Shown: one piece after another, positions 1 to 10,990 of the stretch | How positions within the stretch are numbered: the first letter of the stretch is position 1 | Layout of the letters: each line of letters starts with the position of its first letter | NCBI GenBank assembly: GCA_020747065.1 | Contig: JAGMVK010000002.1 | Location: 992,001 to 1,056,000, forward strand | Direction: 5' to 3' | Source of the DNA: Cadophora sp. MPI-SDFR-AT-0126 | Taxonomy: Eukaryota; Ascomycota; Leotiomycetes; Helotiales; Ploettnerulaceae | Length of the DNA stretch: 64,000 bases | The notes under the pieces: model-generated | Databases searched by the model: none | The model's input: the letters and a program-made list of their open reading frames with translations, nothing else | Told to the model about the DNA's origin: nothing | Program-made: the position numbers and the translations under genes

Positions 1-724
1 ATTTCATCGGATTCGAAAAGAAACAGAGGCTAACATTTGTTCAGATGATGAAGCGGATGATGATGATTGGTAGATGCATGTTGGTTCTCGATAGGTGTAA
101 AAGGAGTTGTGCCTAATAGGTGGATTTTGGCTTTGCCTATTCCAAAGTATGCTGCACAAGAGAGGGTAGTGTAGTTAGTGTTGAATACCAACAACGTTGA
201 ACCCAAATTTAGCCTTCAAAACCAGGTGACTTATGTATATGCAGCGTGTTTCTATTTTCTATCAAGTGTCCGACTTCGATTTTACTCGTACCATAAGTAC
301 CTAGTAAGAACCCATCATAAACCCAAGCCATAACGAAAAGCAGAACGTGCATGATACCGTATGTAGAAGAATGCAAGAAGAGAAAAGAAACGGCCTAGCC
401 GATGGATTGCAACGTCTCTCCCACTGCAAGCCAACGCCCAAGTCAAACAACCACACCAAAAGAAACATGCTGTCGAGGTTCTCGGGAAATGGATGGGTAG
501 CGTCTCGGTCTTGACGAACGACCACAACTACTTCCGCGAGATTGAGAGAGAAGACAGACTTTCTTTTCGTCACCACCAGGAACGACACCAGTACCAGTAT
601 CCGTACCAACACCTCCACTTATCCCCATTCCAAGCCCAAGCCCAGAGGCGAATGCTGATATAGGGTCAAGAAAGACGAGAGGCAGGAGATGCAGGTATAG
701 AGCCAGAAGAGCCTCGCTGACCCC
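1..724. other. Window edge, no gene seen
   Basis: I see no convincing coding region here. The open frames on the minus strand (for example 301-618) are short, lack family resemblance and overlap each other in different frames. The part next to 724 is presumably the 3' untranslated region of the eIF1A gene, which ends at 725. Confidence 0.5.
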
Positions 725-1400
725 TTAAATCTCATCAACATCAATCTCCTTACCCTTCCCATCCTCATCCTCACTCTCACTCCTATCCTCATCGAACTCG
801 AAATTGCAATCTCCATCTCCCTCTTGTCCATAGGTATCCGTCTCGTTGATCTTTGCGCTCTCGGGTAGCTCGCCGTATGCCTTGAGCGACCGCGCCTCGT
901 CCGCGCTGTACTTGAGGATCACGTCGCCCTTCTCGTCCTGGTAGTCGCGGAGCGAGAGAAGGATGATGTCGCCTTGGTTGATCCAGACCTTCTTGCGGAG
1001 CTTGCCGCGGATGTGTGCTAGACGTTTGGAGCCGTCGAAGCAGAGGGCTTCGAGGCGACCGTTGCCGAGCATCTTGAGGACTTGGGCGTATTCTGTGAGG
1101 GAGAGGAGGATTAGTGTGGTTTTCTGTATGGTTTTATTGATGTTTTGGAGGGCTTGTGGAAAGGTATTGTTGGGATGGTGGGGTAATTTTGGATAAGTGG
1201 AGGGATTGTCTTACCTTGACCCTCTTCCTTGAAGGTGAGCTCGCGCTTCTCATTGTCGTTCTCGTTCTTTCCTCGACGCCTATTCTTACCACCCTGCGCA
1301 AGTATAACAGTCAGCGTCTGCCTTGTCTGTGTACGATGTGCTGAAGTTGGATCAGCTGAAGCGGGCGCGCTTTGCTTACCTTTCCCTTATTCTTAGGCAT
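725..1400 (-). CDS. TIF11: Translation initiation factor eIF1A
   Basis: This is cytosolic eIF1A, which binds the 40S ribosomal A site and promotes scanning and start-codon choice together with eIF1. Three exons read on the minus strand: 1380-1400 (MPKNKGK), 1215-1293 and 725-1092, summing to 156 codons including the stop (155 aa). The N-terminus is basic ([13 protein letters not shown]). The OB-fold core follows, with the signature stretches [20 protein letters not shown] and [19 protein letters not shown]. The C-terminus is acidic and ends in DVDEI, as eIF1A proteins do. The seven-codon first exon is common for this gene in ascomycetes. It is divergently paired with the gene starting at 1807, about 400 bases away. 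I am very sure of the family and confident of the exon joins. Confidence 0.95.
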
Positions 1401-1806
1401 ATTGACTGATTTCCTTTATTGAAGGTGATTTGGTTATCGAATTTTAGATGAGATGTCGGTTTTTATGGGTCGATACCGAAGTGAGCGAGGATGGTTGTCT
1501 CTTTAAATAGAGAAAGTCGCCGCTTGTTGTTGTGATTTGGACTACAGTGGAGGGGCTAAGGAGTAAACTTGTGCGTCACCACTAGCGTTGAAATCCACAA
1601 TCGAACGGCGCTTTGTTCCCGAAGCGAGCCCGACATTCAAATATGGACTGAATTGTATGACAAGCTTTGCTCTCGTGGGATCTTTCACTACGCGCAGTCG
1701 CGAAAGAACTGTGCCAGAAAACATGCTATTGGAAATCAATAATGGATCGATATAATCTATTTTCAGCACTGCAATTTACAGTCTTTACCTCTTCCCGCTC
1801 CCAACA
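1401..1806. promoter_or_regulatory. Divergent promoter region
   Basis: This 406-base gap separates the start codon of eIF1A (minus) from that of the unknown gene on the plus strand, so it should hold both promoters. I see no clear TATA box. A pyrimidine-rich stretch (ctcttcccgctccc) sits just before the plus-strand ATG. Confidence 0.5.
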
Positions 1807-2418
1807 ATGGCCTGGAATCTCACAGCAGCAAAGTCCGCCTCAAGAATCCTAGACTACAACTGGCTCACCCCATTGAGCCCGGCAGGTCGCAATACATGGA
1901 GCGCCTTCTCCATCAGATACAGAGACGCGCGAGTCTACAGCATCAGCGCCATGCGATGGCTCGAGACGCTTCCCAGCAACTTCCCACTCCGAAAGGTTTT
2001 TGAACAGCGCTGGGAGGAGCGGACAGATCCTTTCTGGTGGTCGGCAATCGCGTACAAACATTTGGAATCAAAGAGGGTGGTTAGGAGTTATGCGGCTAGG
2101 AAGTTGAGAATGGCTTTCACGGAGTCCTTGAAAAGGAAGGGATTTGCACCAGATGGGAATACGCTGGCTGGAGGAGAGGCAGGACCTTTGACTGGGACGG
2201 CTCAACTCACTCCTAATGAGCATATTTTAAAGACTGAACTTAGTGATTTGATTGCGCAGACGGATGCCGCTTTAGAGGCAGTATTGAAGATTAGGGATAA
2301 AGGTCTCAGGAAGAAGGCCGGTGGATTTCCTAAAGGCAGGCAAGAGAGCCCACAGAACACTTTCAAAGACACTCGGGGGAACATTCCGGGATTCTCAATC
2401 ACTAAGAAGAGAATGTAA
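1807..2418 (+). CDS. Conserved-looking hypothetical protein, 203 aa
   Basis: This is a single uninterrupted exon of 203 codons plus stop, starting MAWNLTAAKSASRIL. I do not recognise a family. The first 60 residues are rich in W, Y, R and S with few acidic residues, which would fit a mitochondrial presequence, but that is a guess. The middle (EQRWEERTDPFWWSAIAYKHL) has aromatic clusters typical of a folded domain, and around residues 140-165 there is a predicted amphipathic helix (ELSDLIAQTDAALEAVLKIR). The C-terminus is basic (ITKKRM). The downstream gap to Chs5 is only about 250 bases, and the gene shares a promoter with eIF1A. The absence of introns and the good codon continuity make a real gene likely. 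Confidence 0.6.
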   Translation: MAWNLTAAKSASRILDYNWLTPLSPAGRNTWSAFSIRYRDARVYSISAMRWLETLPSNFPLRKVFEQRWEERTDPFWWSAIAYKHLESKRVVRSYAARKLRMAFTESLKRKGFAPDGNTLAGGEAGPLTGTAQLTPNEHILKTELSDLIAQTDAALEAVLKIRDKGLRKKAGGFPKGRQESPQNTFKDTRGNIPGFSITKKRM

Positions 2419-2670
2419 ATCTCTCCACACCAAAGAAAACTGTGCCAAATGCTTGTAATATTCAAACTATCCAGACTTTCCCATGTTGAGAAACCGAAAT
2501 CCTCTGGGCTTTCTTGGGGGATTTACTTTCACAGCCTTGCCTTACAGCCAATCAGAGGTCACGAAAGGTCCGAGCTCCTCCAGATGCGCGTTGCGTTCAC
2601 TGGATCAAGCTTGAGGTTGTCGCAACGTATCTCTCTCAACAACTGAACCAGTCACACTCTCATTGCAACG

Positions 2671-3889
2671 ATGCTGATCTCATTGACAGTAGGCAAGGTT
2701 GATGCAGGTGTTGCAGTCCTGCTGACTCAAGACAAAAGACTTGTATGTTGCTATGCGAATCCGCTGAGCCCCCTACAAAGCACCAGCAACCTAACTACTC
2801 TTCCAGATCGAATTTCCCTCCATTCTATTGCCTCCCAATATCTCCTCCGGGAGTATAGTAGACATCACAGTCGCTCGAAATCTCAACTCAGAAACCAAAT
2901 CCCAAGCCGCCTTCCTTGCCCTCCAAGACTCCATTTACTCCTCCTTCGGCGACTCAGAACCCGCAGCCCCGAAGCTCAGCTGCAGAAATGCCACTCAAAC
3001 ATCCGTAGTCCTCGAATGGGACCCAATCGAAGTCGCAACCGCAGATGTCATCTCCCTCTCCCTCTTTCGCAATGGCCAGAAAGCCGGCAACATCCCTAGA
3101 CCAACCACGATGCACAGCACGAAGATTAGTGGCCTGGCAGTCGATACGGAATACACGTTTCATCTGGTGCTGAGGACTAGTGCAGGCACTTTCAGCAGTG
3201 AGAAGGTCGTTGTTAAGACGCATAAGATGACGGACCTGAGTGGCATTACTGTCACGCCTGGTATTCTGCCTGCGCAGCTAAGGGATAGCCTCACCAAGGC
3301 TGTGGAGAGGATAGGAGCTAAGATGGCGGATACAGTCCGGATTGATACTACACACTTCGTGACTACGGAAGGAAGAGGTCTACTTTGGGAAAAGGCCGTC
3401 GAGATGAACATCCCAGTTGTTCGACCGGAATGGGTTGAGGGTTGTGAAAGAGGAGGCAGGATCGTGGGTGTCAGACAGTATTATCTTGATGCCGATCCGC
3501 GACAACGCCAGATTGCTCAAAGCGAAATACCTGCCCAGTCACCGCCAGAGCCAGCAAGAGAATCGCCATTACCTAGTCCACCTGCAACAAATGGCTCGAG
3601 CCAAGCTGTCCCTCCTACGCCACCCGCGAAAGATGCGCCGAAGCAGGAGGAGCAAGAGAGCAGTGATGATGAGGAGGAAGACAAAGAAGATAAGACCGCC
3701 ATTCAGGATGAGCAGAAAGTTAGAGTCGAGGACAGAGATCAGCACAAAGTCGCTCTACGGCCCGCAGCTCCCGCATCAGCATCCGAGTCAGAGGAGACAG
3801 ACGAGAAGTTGAAGGAGCCTGCTGACGAGAACAGTGGATCGGGATCTCAAACGCCAGGGCATTCGAGTTTCCAAGATGTAGCTCTTTAG
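2671..3889 (+). CDS. CHS5: Chitin biosynthesis / exomer scaffold protein Chs5
   Basis: Chs5 is the scaffold of the exomer coat at the trans-Golgi, which exports chitin synthase III to the cell surface. Two exons, 2671-2742 and 2807-3889, join in phase 0 and give 384 aa. The N-terminal strand (LTVGKVDAGVAVLLTQDKRL, then IEFPSILLPPN) matches the Chs5 dimerisation/Arf-binding head. An FN3 domain covers about residues 73-165 (SVVLEWDPIEV, KISGLAVDTEYTFHL). A BRCT domain covers about 165-265 (TDLSGITVTPGI, VRIDTTHFVTT, IPVVRPEWVEGC, IVGVRQYYLDAD). The tail is disordered and alternates Pro/Ala-rich and acidic parts (SSDDEEEDKEDK). The yeast protein is longer because of its lysine-rich tail. The start rests on the homologous N-terminus; there is no better upstream ATG. 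Confidence 0.93.
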
Positions 3890-4417
3890 TTGGACTTGTT
3901 TGATCACCTGTACTTCTCTTTTCACAATATACCTAAGATTCCTTCGACTGGCTGCAATCTGCTTGAGCAGCATGGTGTTTTGGGCATTTATGATGTGTAG
4001 GTAGATGAGCTTCCAAAAGCAGTTGAGCACAAGATGGACATTTTGTACAGTTGTATTTCTTTGAATATGAGGAGTGAGGTCTGAACATGTTCTTGGTCGT
4101 CTCCACAGAAAGCCAAGTGGCTGCTACTGGGTTCGTTCACAGAAGATAAGCTTTATAATTTCCCAACTGCCCAAAGCACCACTCTACAATTTCCTAAGTA
4201 GCACTCGTTACAATTCGCAACTAACAAAAGTCCTGAATCAGAGCCAAGCTCATTTAGGCAAAGGTCCAGGTCTTCCCGCCGCTTGCAAGGGGCTCGATGA
4301 TCATGATCCCTGTAGATGCTGTCACTGATGAGTTCAATATCAAAGTCCACTCCAAACGCTCTCCTTGAGCGATTATACTTTTTAGGTCCAAAAGAACTCA
4401 GTTCAAACTGCTTCATA
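3890..4417. other. Intergenic, no gene seen
   Basis: This 528-base stretch lies between the Chs5 stop codon and the SDR start. It should hold the Chs5 3' end and the SDR promoter. The frame of the following gene is open back to 4316 with upstream ATGs, so the SDR start could be earlier, but the family resemblance begins only at 4418. Confidence 0.4.
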
Positions 4418-5305
4418 ATGGCCTGGTCATTAGTCTGTCCAGCAAGCCGAGGAATTGGCTTCCAATTAACACGACATCTCCTGCAAACGACCAAGATCCC
4501 GGTCATTGCAACAGCGAGGAAAGATGTCACGGGAGTGAAGAAAAGCATTCTGGAGGACTTACCAGATGTGGATCCTGAGAGACTCAATGTGTTGGAGGTT
4601 GATGTTACAAGTACGTCAACCGTCTATATCTCACAATTGTCGATCTGGGGATAAGATACATGTGAACCAAAAGAAAGCAGAACTGACACCAAATTAGATG
4701 AATCAACCATCATCCGCGCAGCAGAAGATGCCAAAACCATGTTTCCCCCCTCATCTAACCACTTACACCTCGCCTTCTCTATCCCTGGAATTCTCTATCC
4801 CGAGAAATCCCCCTCGCAACTCAACCACTCGCACCTGACGCACACCTTCGCCATCAACACCATCGGACCTCTCCTCCTCGCAAAACATTTCACGCCTTTC
4901 CTCCCTAAGAAGTCTACCTCCCTTCCGTCCCCATCAGAGTGCGAAGAGTTAGGAATTCCTTCTCAAGCCGTCTGGCTGAACATGTCTGCCCGTGTGGGCT
5001 CAACGTCCGATAATGGACTGGGAGGATGGTATAGCTATAGGGCCAGTAAAGCGGGTGTGAATAGTGTGAGTAAGAATCTGGATTTATGGTTGAGGGGGAG
5101 GAGTGGCGAGAAGGCTATGGCGATGGCGTATCATCCGGGAACGGTGAAGACGAGGCTGAGCAAGGAGTTTTGGGCTGGTGTGAAGGAGGAGAAGTTATTC
5201 AGTCCCGAATATGCGGTGGAGAAAATGGTGGGGGTTGTGAAGAGTGTTGGAGTTGATGGAAGGGGCAGGTGTTGGGATTGGAAGGGGGAGGAGATTTTGC
5301 CTTGA
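4418..5305 (+). CDS. Short-chain dehydrogenase/reductase (C-factor-like)
   Basis: This is an NAD(P)-dependent oxidoreductase of the SDR superfamily; the substrate is unknown. Two exons, 4418-4610 and 4698-5305, give 266 aa. The first strand and dinucleotide loop read SLVCPASRGIGFQLTRHLL, a variant of the usual TGxxxGIG in which the leading TG is replaced by CP. The NNAG region is altered to LAFSIPGIL. The catalytic residues are present: Ser in LNMSARVGS, and YxxxK as Y178 and K182 in YSYRASKAGVN, followed by YHPGTVKTRLS, the PG motif. The layout, with a long insert between the cofactor part and the catalytic Ser, resembles the C-factor/CsgA-like SDRs. The missing TG and NAG motifs are unusual but occur in this subgroup. 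The gene stands alone on the plus strand. Confidence 0.85.
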
Positions 5306-5801
5306 TTGATGTGAGGAAGGGGGATAATTGGAAGCTGTTGTTGTGAGTGAATTTTGTGAGGGCGGCCGTGACGAGATTAGGCGAAGTGGAAAATGGGTAT
5401 CGAGCGAACACAACATATCCGCAGCAAAGCTTGAGAAGCAAAGGACCAAAATTGCACACTGTATCATATCCCTACCAAACATATGTTCATCCTTCTCAAG
5501 TCACCCGCACTCGCTTATCACAAGTTCAGAAACTGGAGTAACCAAAACCCGGGGACCCCACTATTGACGTTTGAGCGGCACCAAACTTCCGAGATCGCCT
5601 CGACGATCATCTGTCCCCTACTTACTCCTCCTCGCTATGTATTACCCCGCTATAAATTGCCGTCTCCGTCTATTGCCGAGTCAATCTTATTTATCTGTTT
5701 CTGTGTAACATTTCGTTTCTTCGGTTACATCAGAAATGTATTTTTCACTTTGAAGCTGTTTATTACAATTTCAACGACAAGTACAGATAGGAGTTGACAA
5801 C
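5306..5801. promoter_or_regulatory. Promoter region of the first MFS transporter
   Basis: This is a 496-base gap. A TATA-like box (tataaat) lies at 5651-5657, about 150 bases before the ATG at 5802. The leader between them is pyrimidine-rich, as expected for a fungal core promoter. A ccccgc element directly precedes the TATA box at about 5645. Confidence 0.45.
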
Positions 5802-8062
5802 ATGGCTGGCTGGTACACGATTGGTCTCGCGCTCTTTGCAGCGATTGGAACATTCTTATTCGTAAGTTTGTTTTCTGGTCCCATTCAGAGACGGTTGCTT
5901 ATATTTCACGTAGGGTTTCGATACTGGTATTGCAACAACAAGTACGTCCCTTTTTGATTTGCCGTGCAAACAACAAGATCTAATCACCAACCCAGCAATC
6001 GCGCATAAAAGCTTCATAGAATATATGGGAAATCCATCAAATGGTGCCACAGGAGCTGTAAGTCCATTTGTTCATCCCACTTTCAATATCATTCCTCTTA
6101 AACCTCACAAACAATGAGTTCTGATCATGAACATAGGTCGTAGCCGTCTATATAGCAGGAGAAGCTCTTGGTGCCTTGACGCAGACTTTCGTCGGTGACA
6201 AGCTAGGACGGATCCGCTTCATGGAATTGATGTGTATCATCGTTACGATTGGAACCATTGTCCAGACTTCTGCTGTGAACTTTGGGATGTTCCTTGCTGG
6301 AAGAGTACTTGCTGGGTATGCCGTTGGGTATGTAATCTCTAGACATCGTTCCTCCGTGTTTTCACTCATCCTCCCCTCATGATTGCAGAGGAAGTTAGCT
6401 GACTACAGTTTAGAGGGATGGTCGCCACCGTCCCGATCTACCTCTCTGAAATTTCTTCTCCCCTCCACCGCGGCCTCATCGGCGGAATATCTGGCTGCGG
6501 CATCTCCTTCGGCACCATGATGTCGAACTGGGTCGGATTCGCTTGTAGCTACGCACCCTACGGATCGACCCAATGGCGACTCCCCCTCGGTCTGCAAATT
6601 CCTTTCGGCGTCATCATGTTTGCCGGACTTGCAACATTCATGCCACATTCGCCGCGACAGCTGATCCGTATGGGCAAGATTGAGTTGGCGCGGACGGAGT
6701 TTGCGAGGATTCATAGGGGTGAAGGTGTGCAGGAGGGGGAGATTGTGAGGGAATTTGCCGGGATGAGGTGTCAGATTGAGTTTGAGAGGGAGAGGGAGAC
6801 TACGTCTTATAGGGAGATTTGGAGGTTGTTTAGGCATAGGGTCATGGTGTGAGTTTGTTTTGCTTGAGGGTTTCTTTCATACAAGATTTGGAGTACACGG
6901 AACTGACTGGCTACCTGGTGCATAGATCGATTGCGGTACAGACTATGACGAGCTTGACGGGTGTTAATGTCATACAGGCGAGTTCCAATTTCTAAGTGAT
7001 GTTCTTACCTGAAGCTAACTTTATGTCAACAGTACTATCAAAGTGAGTTCCATCATCATCCAAAAATCGCGTCAATACTGAAACCGCCTTAGCAATCCTC
7101 TACAAATCCCTCGGCATCAGCCAAAAGACCATACTAGCATTAGCAGGTGTTTACGGCACTGTCGCATTTGTATCCAATGCCATCACAACCAAATTTCTCA
7201 CTGATCAGTGGGGCCGCCGAAAGTATGACTCCGTTCCCTGCTCTCATGTCCCAGTTTCCTTCATGCCGGAGCAGAGCTCGGCTAACAGAGCAATAAGAAT
7301 GATCCTAGCCGGTCTCTCCGGCATAGTCGTTGTAGAAATTTACGCTGCAGTAATGCAACGAGAATTTCAGAACACCAATAACAAGATCGGGAAGGGGTTT
7401 GCTGTGTTGGGCATTTATCTCTTCGTCGTTGTGTATTGTGAGTCTCTTCCTTATATGCACCAACCCTGATACCCTTCACCTAGAGAAGTGGCTGCTGACG
7501 AGTATCAGATGGCATGCTCAATAGCACAACCTGGCTTTACGGCGCTGAAGTCCTCCCTCTGGTGTACAGAAGCAAAGTCATGGGCTTGGCTGCCGCGTCG
7601 CATTTCATCGTAAATGTCGCTCGTAAGTAGAGCAACTTTTTCATTCTCTTTTCATTCCCTCCCGTCCTTTGCCCACATCCCTTCAAACTTTGAAACAATA
7701 TAATGCTGAAACTTCACGAACAGTCACCGAAGCAGGACCTAGCGCATTCGCCACAATCCACGAGAATTACTACTACGTCTTCGTTGGATGTTCGTTCTTC
7801 TTCCTCGTCATAGCTTATTTCTTCTTTCCGTAAGTTCTCCTTTCACCTTCTAATCCTTTAGCTCCCAAAACAAGCTGTAATGGACAGGAGCGTGCTGACT
7901 GTGAGCAGGGAGACCAAACAAAAGACTCTGGAAGACATCGCTGCAGCGTTTGGAGATAAGGTGGTCTTGCTTACGGAGAGGGATCTTGAGGCTGAGGAGA
8001 AGGCTGGAGGAAATGTGATGAAGACTGAGCTTTTGGAGATGGGTGGGAAGGAGAGTGTTTGA
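5802..8062 (+). CDS. MFS sugar-type transporter, 12 exons
   Basis: This is a 12-helix plasma-membrane transporter of the sugar porter family; the substrate cannot be read from sequence. My model has exons 5802-5861, 5914-5941, 5996-6057, 6137-6327, 6414-6848, 6926-6977, 7033-7042, 7093-7222, 7289-7437, 7509-7622, 7724-7829 and 7909-8062, giving 496 aa. Family marks are FGFDTGIATT in helix 1, GDKLGRIRF (loop 2-3), AGYAVGGMVATVPIYLSEIS (helix 4-5), MPHSPRQLIRMGK (variant of PESPRWL), SLTGVNVIQYYQTILYKSLG, DQWGRRK and the final PETKQKTLEDIAAAF. Odd points: exon 7 has only 10 bases, the intron before it starts with GC, and exon 9 has two usable acceptors 9 bases apart. Intron density is far above that of the neighbours. 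Confidence 0.9.
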
Positions 8063-8256
8063 GGTTTGGTGGAGTCGATCTTGCAATGTGACGCATAGTT
8101 ATCTTCACAGCAGGTTCATAGAATGCGAACCTGAATCTGAATAGAGAGGGAGATGGATACAGTAGATGATACCATGCTGTATGATTTCTTGCGTCTGGAA
8201 CTATCCCCGGACAATAGCTGGCGTTTCGATATTATGAAAAATAGGCATTCTTAAGT

Positions 8257-8649
8257 TCAAAAACGACTGGGGAACCTGGGCATACCCAACCTCTCGAGGA
8301 GCGGGGAAAAGTAACGTGCATACTCATCATCGATATCGACGAAGGATAGCTGCCCACCTGCGCATGCGAGAAGAACAAAAATGACTGTATCAAAAGTGGA
8401 ATGAAGCAATAAAGAATCCGCCAAGTATATCAAGACAACCAAACCAATACCAAGCCCAGTCAAAGCTAGGTCTAGACCAAACAATCGCAACACTCTGCCT
8501 TCCCCCTCACCACAATCGCTCCAATACCACTTCTTGAAGAACCCACCTCTTCCAGATTCACACTCCGGATATCCCATTTTGGATTCATCCCATCCCAGTA
8601 TCGCGGGGCCCCAACGCATCCAGCCCACCAGTCCGTCATCTTCCTCCAT
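8257..8649 (-). CDS. Small putative membrane protein
   Basis: This open frame of 130 aa starts MEEDDGLVGWMRWGPAILGWD and I do not recognise a family. It is acidic and Trp/Gly-rich at the N-terminus, followed by two hydrophobic segments at about residues 58-76 (LDLALTGLGIGLVVLIYLA) and 84-96 (FDTVIFVLLACAG), with a charged C-terminus. Upstream of the chosen ATG the same frame stays coding-like for about 18 codons (LSPGFLIGELRDEYL), so the true protein may begin in an upstream exon; a good donor (ATAG|GTAAGG, near 8830 on the minus strand) lies within another short frame starting at 8885. The gene is convergent with the MFS gene and divergent from the dehydrogenase. I think it is real but the 5' end is uncertain. 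Confidence 0.45.
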   Translation of the reverse strand: MEEDDGLVGWMRWGPAILGWDESKMGYPECESGRGGFFKKWYWSDCGEGEGRVLRLFGLDLALTGLGIGLVVLIYLADSLLLHSTFDTVIFVLLACAGGQLSFVDIDDEYARYFSPLLERLGMPRFPSRF

Positions 8650-8912
8650 CAGATACTCATCTCGGAGTTCCCCAATCAGGAATCCCGGAGATAGGGGTCA
8701 GCTCGGCTAAAATCTTGGGGCGGGGTAGCTAGCGAACTGGCGAACGAGAACTGGACAATCGACTGGAGAGCAATGAGGAGGTGTGTGGCGAACACAAAAA
8801 CCTTACCTATTGTGTGAAATGGAGGATGAGAGGAACGATGATGTTCCTCCTGTGTGACTGAGACTAGGCCAGCTGCCAGAGGCACGCGGACTCCTCTTGT
8901 GCTGGGCTAGTC

Positions 8913-8919
8913 TATAAAA
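8913..8919 (+). promoter_or_regulatory. TATA box of the dehydrogenase gene
   Basis: TATAAAA lies about 215 bases before the ATG at 9132 and is followed by a long CT-rich leader, a common arrangement in fungal promoters. Confidence 0.55.
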
Positions 8920-9131
8920 TTTCCTTCCGCTCGGGGGAGGCGCTGGTTGATTGAGGCTCCTTTGTTTCTTTGCTCTGTCTTTTGTTTTGCCTGTTGGACT
9001 ACTGCCTTACCTACCGACGATTCTGGGATCTCACCATTATCTAATTGGAGGCTGTTCTGTTCTCTAGAACACACTATCAGGGACTTGAACGGTTGACAGT
9101 TGACCCGAGTGGAGCTCTCCCAATCGACAAA

Positions 9132-10665
9132 ATGGGCAGCATCGCAATGCCTTCATACAACTTCAAGCAGACCTTCGACGCCAAGGAAGGAGGCGTCGAG
9201 ACAACGATGCGAGCTTTGCGATTCCACGGCCAGAAAGACATTCGGCTCGACCAGATCCCGGTTCCCAATTGTGGGAAGGGGCAGGTAAAGGTGAAGCCTG
9301 CTTTTGTTGGGATTTGTGGGACTGGTAAGTTGTCTAAATTTCACAGCTTCCCCACGTGCTTCAAAGTTTTCGGTGTTGATATGGCATAAAGATCTCCATG
9401 AGTACCTAGGAGGAGCAAGTCTCATTCCCTCAGCTCATCCACACCCCATCACTGGAGAAAAAGTTCCTTTGACACTTGGTCACGAGTTCAGCGGAACGGT
9501 CGTTGAAGTAGGTGAAGGAGTGACAACGCACCAGATTGGTGACAGGGTGTGTGTGCAACCCATTATCTTCGATGGGACGTGTGGAGCTTGTGTAGACGGA
9601 TATATCAACTGCTGTTATAGTAATGGGTTTATTGGTCTTAGCGGTACGTCAAGTCAAGCACCTTTCACCACCTCCAACGTTGCTCCAGTATCAAGAATAT
9701 ATGCTCACATGACTTCCCTCTACAGGTTGTGGAGGTGGCCTCTCAGATTTCATGGTTCGTGTTATTCCGTTCTTAAGTCCACATTGATCTAGGATCTATC
9801 ATCTTTTCCCTTGTTCCTTTCCAGATCACAATCACAACCCCAATCTTCACTCTCCACACTTTCAAAGACTCCTCTTGCTAACACTACATCAGGTCTGCCC
9901 CTCGACAAGCGCAATCCACCTCCCCCCTTCCGTCCCCATGGAACTCGGCGCTCTGATCGAACCCCTCTCCGTAGCCTGGCACGCCGTGAAAGCCTCCCCC
10001 TTCAAGCCCGGCAACTCCGTTCTCATCATCGGCGGCGGTCCCATCGGGCTCGCCGTCATCCAAGCCCTGCGCGCCAAAGGCGCCGGCATGATAATCGTGT
10101 CCGAGGTCTCGCCCCGCCGCAAACAGTTCAGTCTCGAGTTCGGCGCCGATCACGTTTTCGATCCTACGGAAGTCGACGTTGTAGCTGAGGTGAGGAGGTT
10201 GTGCGATGGGCAGGGCGTGCATGTGGGATTCGATGCGGCCGGTGTGCAGAGTGGAATGAATGCGGCGATTGGGTCGTTGAGGGCGCACGGGACGTTGGTG
10301 AATATCGCAGTGTGGGAGAAGCCGGTGCCGATTTTCCCGAATGATTTGGTGTTTAAGGAGAAGAAGTATATGGGGGTGGCAACTTTCGTGGAGGGGGATT
10401 TCAAGGAGGTTTTGGAGGCTATTGTTTCTGGTCGGTTGCTTTCTTTCCCTCCATCGCCCTACTCCATTTCTTTCGCTTCTCGTACTTTCTGCAGTGATAG
10501 TGCTGGTTTGCGTTTCAATATCTTTGCTAATTGGATATAGGAGCCATCAAGCCTAGCAAAATGATTACGAAAAAGGTAAAGCTGGAGGATACAGTAGCGG
10601 AGGGATTTCAGACTTTGATTAATGACAAGGATAACCATGTGAAAGTTCTAGTAGAGGTACAATAA
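9132..10665 (+). CDS. Zinc-dependent butanediol/sorbitol-type dehydrogenase
   Basis: This is a medium-chain alcohol dehydrogenase, closest in motifs to (R,R)-butanediol dehydrogenases, which interconvert acetoin and 2,3-butanediol with NAD(H). Exons 9132-9324, 9392-9643, 9726-9754, 9893-10430 and 10541-10665 give 378 aa. Catalytic zinc ligands sit in GICGTDLHEY and LGHEFSGTVVEVGEG. The structural zinc lobe reads DGTCGACVDGYINCC and is followed by GFIGLSGCGGGLSDFM. The Rossmann loop is VLIIGGGPIGLAVIQALRAKG, and the NAD-selecting acidic residue follows in VSEVSPRRKQF. The family often starts at MRALRFHGQ (ATG at 9207), so 75 bases of the N-terminus may be untranslated. Substrate could also be another polyol. 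Confidence 0.88.
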
Positions 10666-10990
10666 GAATTAAGTTCTATCCGTAGCTACTCCATGAGTTT
10701 GTGGATCTGGTAGAAGATCATGATGTGATATTTGTTGTTGACACGATCATTTTTTACATCTAACTCCATGGTTTATGTAATGTGGAATTGTGCAGTCAAT
10801 GATGAAATTCAAATCGAAAACTAGGCCATTAGAAATTTAGAATTGATATTGTGTGTATATGTAAGATAGATTAAATACGACGAAACCTTTTCAAATAAAT
10901 CGCTCGCTTTACTCGCCAAAAAAAGAACTTGGTATCAATATTCCCCCTAACGAGCCCCTTAACTCCTATTCAACCCAATCCTTAAACCCC
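10666..10990. other. Convergent 3' region, AT-rich
   Basis: This 325-base stretch lies between two convergent stop codons. It is AT-rich with several A/T runs and probably holds both polyadenylation regions. I see no gene in it. Confidence 0.5.
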
